A DNA stretch of 64,000 nt from contig NZ_JAPNLM010000003.1 of the NCBI RefSeq assembly GCF_026627255.1, positions 62,001-126,000 on the forward strand, in the 5' to 3' direction. Numbering within the stretch: the first letter of the stretch is position 1; each line of letters opens with the position of its first letter. The translations under genes and the position numbers were made by a program. The notes under the pieces were generated by a model, which did not search any database, was not told the DNA's origin, and worked only from the letters and a program-made list of their open reading frames with translations. This document shows positions 61,759 through 64,000 of the stretch, piece by piece. Source of the stretch: Streptomyces antarcticus (GTDB lineage Bacteria; Actinomycetota; Actinomycetes; Streptomycetales; Streptomycetaceae).

Positions 61759-62787
61759 TCACAGAACCGTCTGGGCCTCGGCGTACCGCTCGGCCGGAAC
61801 CGTCTTCAGGGTCGAGGTGGCCTCGGCCAGCGGCACCATCACGATGTCCGTGCCGCGCAGGGCGGTCAGCATGCCGAACTCGCCGCGGTGCGCGGCCTCC
61901 ACGGCGTGCCAGCCGAAGCGGGTGGCCAGGACGCGGTCGTACGCGGTGGGAGTGCCGCCGCGCTGGACGTGGCCCAGGATCACCGGACGGGCCTCCTTGC
62001 CCAGCCGGTGTTCCAGCTCCACGGCGAGCCGGTTGCCTATGCCGGCGAACCGCTCGTGCCCGTAGATGTCGGTGCCGCCCTCCTCGAGGGCCATCGAGCC
62101 GCCCGGGGCGGGCTTGGCGCCCTCGGCGACCACGACGATGGCGAAGCGCTTGCCCGCGGAGAAGCGCTCGCCGACGATCGCGGTCAGCTCCTCGATGTCG
62201 AAGGGGCGCTCCGGGACGACGATCGCGTGCGCGCCGGCCGCCATGCCCGAGTGCAGGGCGATCCAGCCCGTGTGGCGGCCCATGACCTCCACCACCATCA
62301 CGCGCTGGTGGGACTCGGCGGTGGTCTTCAGGCGGTCCAGCGCCTCGGTGGCCACGCCGACGGCGGTGTCGAAGCCGAAGGTGACGTCGGTGGACGGGAT
62401 GTCGTTGTCGATGGTCTTGGGGACCCCGACGATCGGCAGGCCCGCCTCGGCGAGCAGGTGCGCCGCCTTCAGGGTGCCCTCGCCGCCGATCGGGATGATC
62501 GCGTCGAGGCCGAGGTCGGCGACGTGGCCGCGGGCCCGCTCCACGCCGTCGCGCAGGTGCGCGGGCTGGACCCGGGAGGAGCCGAGGATGGTGCCGCCGC
62601 GGGCGAGGATGCCGCCCACCGCGTCGAGGTCGAGCTTGCGGTAGTCCGCCTCCAGCAGACCCTTCCACCCGTCGAGGAAGCCGATCACCTCGTCGCCGTG
62701 GTCGACGACGGCGCGGTGGACGACGGAGCGGATGACGGCATTCAGACCGGGGCAGTCGCCACCGGAGGTGAGCACACCTATGCGCAT
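61759..62787 (-). CDS. pfkA: 6-phosphofructokinase
   Basis: The 342-residue enzyme phosphorylates fructose-6-phosphate. GVLTSGGDCPGLNAVIR is the N-terminal nucleotide site. PIGGEGTLKAA has Gly rather than Asp at the position that separates ATP from PPi enzymes, favouring ATP. VPKTIDNDIPSTD is the catalytic Asp loop, MGRHTGWIAL and LGHVQRGGTPTAYDR follow. It matches actinobacterial group III PfkA. It is cytoplasmic. Confidence 0.95.
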   Translation of the reverse strand: MRIGVLTSGGDCPGLNAVIRSVVHRAVVDHGDEVIGFLDGWKGLLEADYRKLDLDAVGGILARGGTILGSSRVQPAHLRDGVERARGHVADLGLDAIIPIGGEGTLKAAHLLAEAGLPIVGVPKTIDNDIPSTDVTFGFDTAVGVATEALDRLKTTAESHQRVMVVEVMGRHTGWIALHSGMAAGAHAIVVPERPFDIEELTAIVGERFSAGKRFAIVVVAEGAKPAPGGSMALEEGGTDIYGHERFAGIGNRLAVELEHRLGKEARPVILGHVQRGGTPTAYDRVLATRFGWHAVEAAHRGEFGMLTALRGTDIVMVPLAEATSTLKTVPAERYAEAQTVL

Positions 62788-62925
62788 GGCAGGAAGAGAC
62801 CTTTGCAACGTGGGCCGACGACCGGACCACGTCGTCCGGTGGGAACTAAACGTCACCCTACAAGCGGAAGCCGGGTTGGCTGAACCATCCTCCACATGCT
62901 GGTCCCGGCCGTCGTGCGAACGCAC

Positions 62926-62961
62926 GTCGGCCCGGCTCCCACCTGGGGGAGCCGGGCCGAC
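62926..62961 (-). terminator. Hairpin terminator of the murT-gatD operon
   Basis: Arms 62926-62940 and 62947-62961 form a perfect 15-bp G/C stem with a 6-base loop, about 30 bases after the gatD stop on the minus strand. Confidence 0.85.
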
Positions 62962-62990
62962 GGCGAGGTGCCGGAGTGCTGCCGCGGGGG

Positions 62991-63719
62991 CTAGGCCGGC
63001 TGCGTGGCGGCCGAAATGCGCTCGGTGCGCAGCGCCTCGTACCAGCGGTCGTCGAGACCCGGCAGCGCGTTGACGTCGAGGGCCAGCTTCAGCAGCAGGT
63101 CCGCGACGAGCGGGTTGCGGGCCAGCACGGGACCGTGCATGTAGGTGCCGAACACCGTGTCGTTGTACGCGCCCTCGGTACCGTCGCCGGTGCCGTTGCC
63201 GCGGCCCATGCTCAGCCGGGCGAACGGCCGTGCGGTGGGCCCGAGGTGCGTGACGCCCTGGTGGTTCTCGAAGCCCGTCAGCTGGGGCAGGCCCAGGCGG
63301 GGGTCGATGTCCGCGAGGACGTCGCCGACGCACCGCTCGCCCTCGCCGCGCACGCTGACCACGTCCAGCAGGCCGAGGCCCTCCTGGCGCTGGCCGACGT
63401 CGTTGACGAACTCCTTGCCGAGGATCTGGTACCCGGCGCAGACGGAGAAGACGATCGCCCCGTTCGAGACGGCCCGCTCCAGACCGCCGTCGCGCACCAG
63501 GCGTTCGGCGGCCAGCCGCTGCGGACGGTCCTCACCGCCGCCGATCAGGTAGATGTCGCCGGAGGTGGGGATCGGCTGGTCGCTGCGGACGTCCACGCGC
63601 TGTACGTCCAGGCCGCGCTGGCGCGCCCGGCGCTCCACCACGAGGGCGTTGCCCTGGTCTCCGTACGTGCTCAGCAGGTCGGGGTAGATCCACACCAGAC
63701 GCAGGCTGTTGTCGCTCAT
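62991..63719 (-). CDS. gatD: Lipid II isoglutaminyl synthase glutaminase subunit GatD
   Basis: The 242-residue protein is a class I glutamine amidotransferase of CobQ/CobB type: WIYPDLLSTYGDQGNALVVE, LIGGGEDRPQ, nucleophile VFSVCAGYQILG (Cys at about 95) and the His in GTYMHGPVLARNP. With MurT it amidates the D-glutamate of lipid II. It follows murT by 19 bases. Confidence 0.93.
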   Translation of the reverse strand: MSDNSLRLVWIYPDLLSTYGDQGNALVVERRARQRGLDVQRVDVRSDQPIPTSGDIYLIGGGEDRPQRLAAERLVRDGGLERAVSNGAIVFSVCAGYQILGKEFVNDVGQRQEGLGLLDVVSVRGEGERCVGDVLADIDPRLGLPQLTGFENHQGVTHLGPTARPFARLSMGRGNGTGDGTEGAYNDTVFGTYMHGPVLARNPLVADLLLKLALDVNALPGLDDRWYEALRTERISAATQPA

Positions 63720-63738
63720 GCTCGTGTCCTTATGGGTA

Positions 63739-64000
63739 CTAGTTGCCGACGCGGCGGCGCACGTCTTGGAAGGCGGTGTAGTTGGCGATCAGCTCGATCT
63801 GACCGGGCGGAGCCAGCTGCACGGCCTCGTCGAGGGTCTCGCACACGCGGAAGTCCAGTCCCGCGACCTCCAGGCGGACCGCGAGGTCCAGCTTCCGGTC
63901 GCCGATCACGAAGATCGGGTGGCCGGCCAGGCGCGTGTAGTCCACGTCCCACAGCCAGGAGGTGTCGGTGCCGTCCGCGCCGCGGGCGTTCACCGACAGG
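63739..64000 (-). CDS. murT: Mur-ligase-like MurT, C-terminal part (partial)
   Basis: The visible end of the protein is SWLWDVDYTRLAGHPIFVIG, RKLDLAVRLEVAGLDFRV and IELIANYTAFQDVRRRVGN, which matches the DUF1727 domain of MurT. MurT binds lipid II and ATP and uses ammonia supplied by GatD. The 5' part lies right of the window. The gatD gene directly downstream confirms the assignment. Confidence 0.9.
   Translation of the reverse strand, partial: LSVNARGADGTDTSWLWDVDYTRLAGHPIFVIGDRKLDLAVRLEVAGLDFRVCETLDEAVQLAPPGQIELIANYTAFQDVRRRVGN

Noticed and set aside
1-64000. tRNA or rRNA genes
   Set aside because: No cloverleaf with a conserved T-loop GTTCRA pattern and no rRNA-like stretch was found by eye. 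A tRNAscan run would settle it.

Overview
The window is about 72% G+C by eye. It has the third-position bias, SD-led GTG/TTG starts and gene families of a Streptomyces or close relative: DUF5753/DUF397 regulator pairs, CGNR zinc fingers, tandem CNNM proteins and a MurT/GatD pair. No rRNA, tRNA, CRISPR array or intact prophage was found. Almost all of the sequence is ordinary single-copy chromosome, with one small scarred zone at about 16.8-20.3 kb.

Layout. (1) 1-6474, minus strand: a tightly overlapping operon for a cell-surface assembly. It encodes a WxL-domain-like secreted protein, a DUF916-type (WxL-interacting) membrane-anchored protein, two neocarzinostatin-like membrane-anchored proteins, a polytopic protein fused to a degenerate ABC ATPase domain, and the start of another secreted protein. 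(2) 6751-13672: a catabolic island with a CitE-like CoA-ester lyase, an MmgE/PrpD protein, a cyclase/kynurenine-formamidase-type hydrolase, a class III CoA-transferase, a hydantoinase-like amidohydrolase and a TetR regulator. A GGAAC-N3-GTTTC-type dyad recurs at both ends of this island. (3) 13913-20300: a secreted hydrolase, a TetR/cupin pair, a HAD remnant, an AlkC-like DNA repair protein, a small monooxygenase-like protein, a CGNR regulator and a truncated IS982 transposase. (4) 20300-34566: sbcDC, two Lrp/AsnC regulators each divergent from a metabolic gene (a rhodanese and a gamma-lyase-like PLP enzyme), a DUF885 peptidase, an ACT-GNAT membrane fusion, a PhoD-like phosphatase, an alpha/beta hydrolase and a GntR regulator. 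(5) 35028-47380: a ROK regulator, a two-component system divergent from an ABC exporter, mug, purB, an SGNH hydrolase, two CNNM/CBS membrane proteins, a GNAT and a methyltransferase. (6) 47707-52340: biotin synthesis, bioBAD divergent from bioF. (7) 52347-54559: a DUF397/DUF5753-HTH/ATPase trio and a VOC protein. (8) 54872-59454: the urease operon ureABCFGD, with no ureE. (9) 59536-64000: an acyltransferase, a CtaG-like assembly protein, pfkA, gatD and the 3' part of murT.

The most unusual content is the WxL/DUF916/neocarzinostatin-fold operon at the left edge. WxL systems are best known from Firmicutes. Here WxL-like and DUF916 parts are combined with neocarzinostatin-type domains and a pseudo-ABC membrane protein in an actinobacterium. 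The second most interesting region is the catabolic island, whose enzyme set suggests ring opening, CoA activation and lysis of an unidentified acid.
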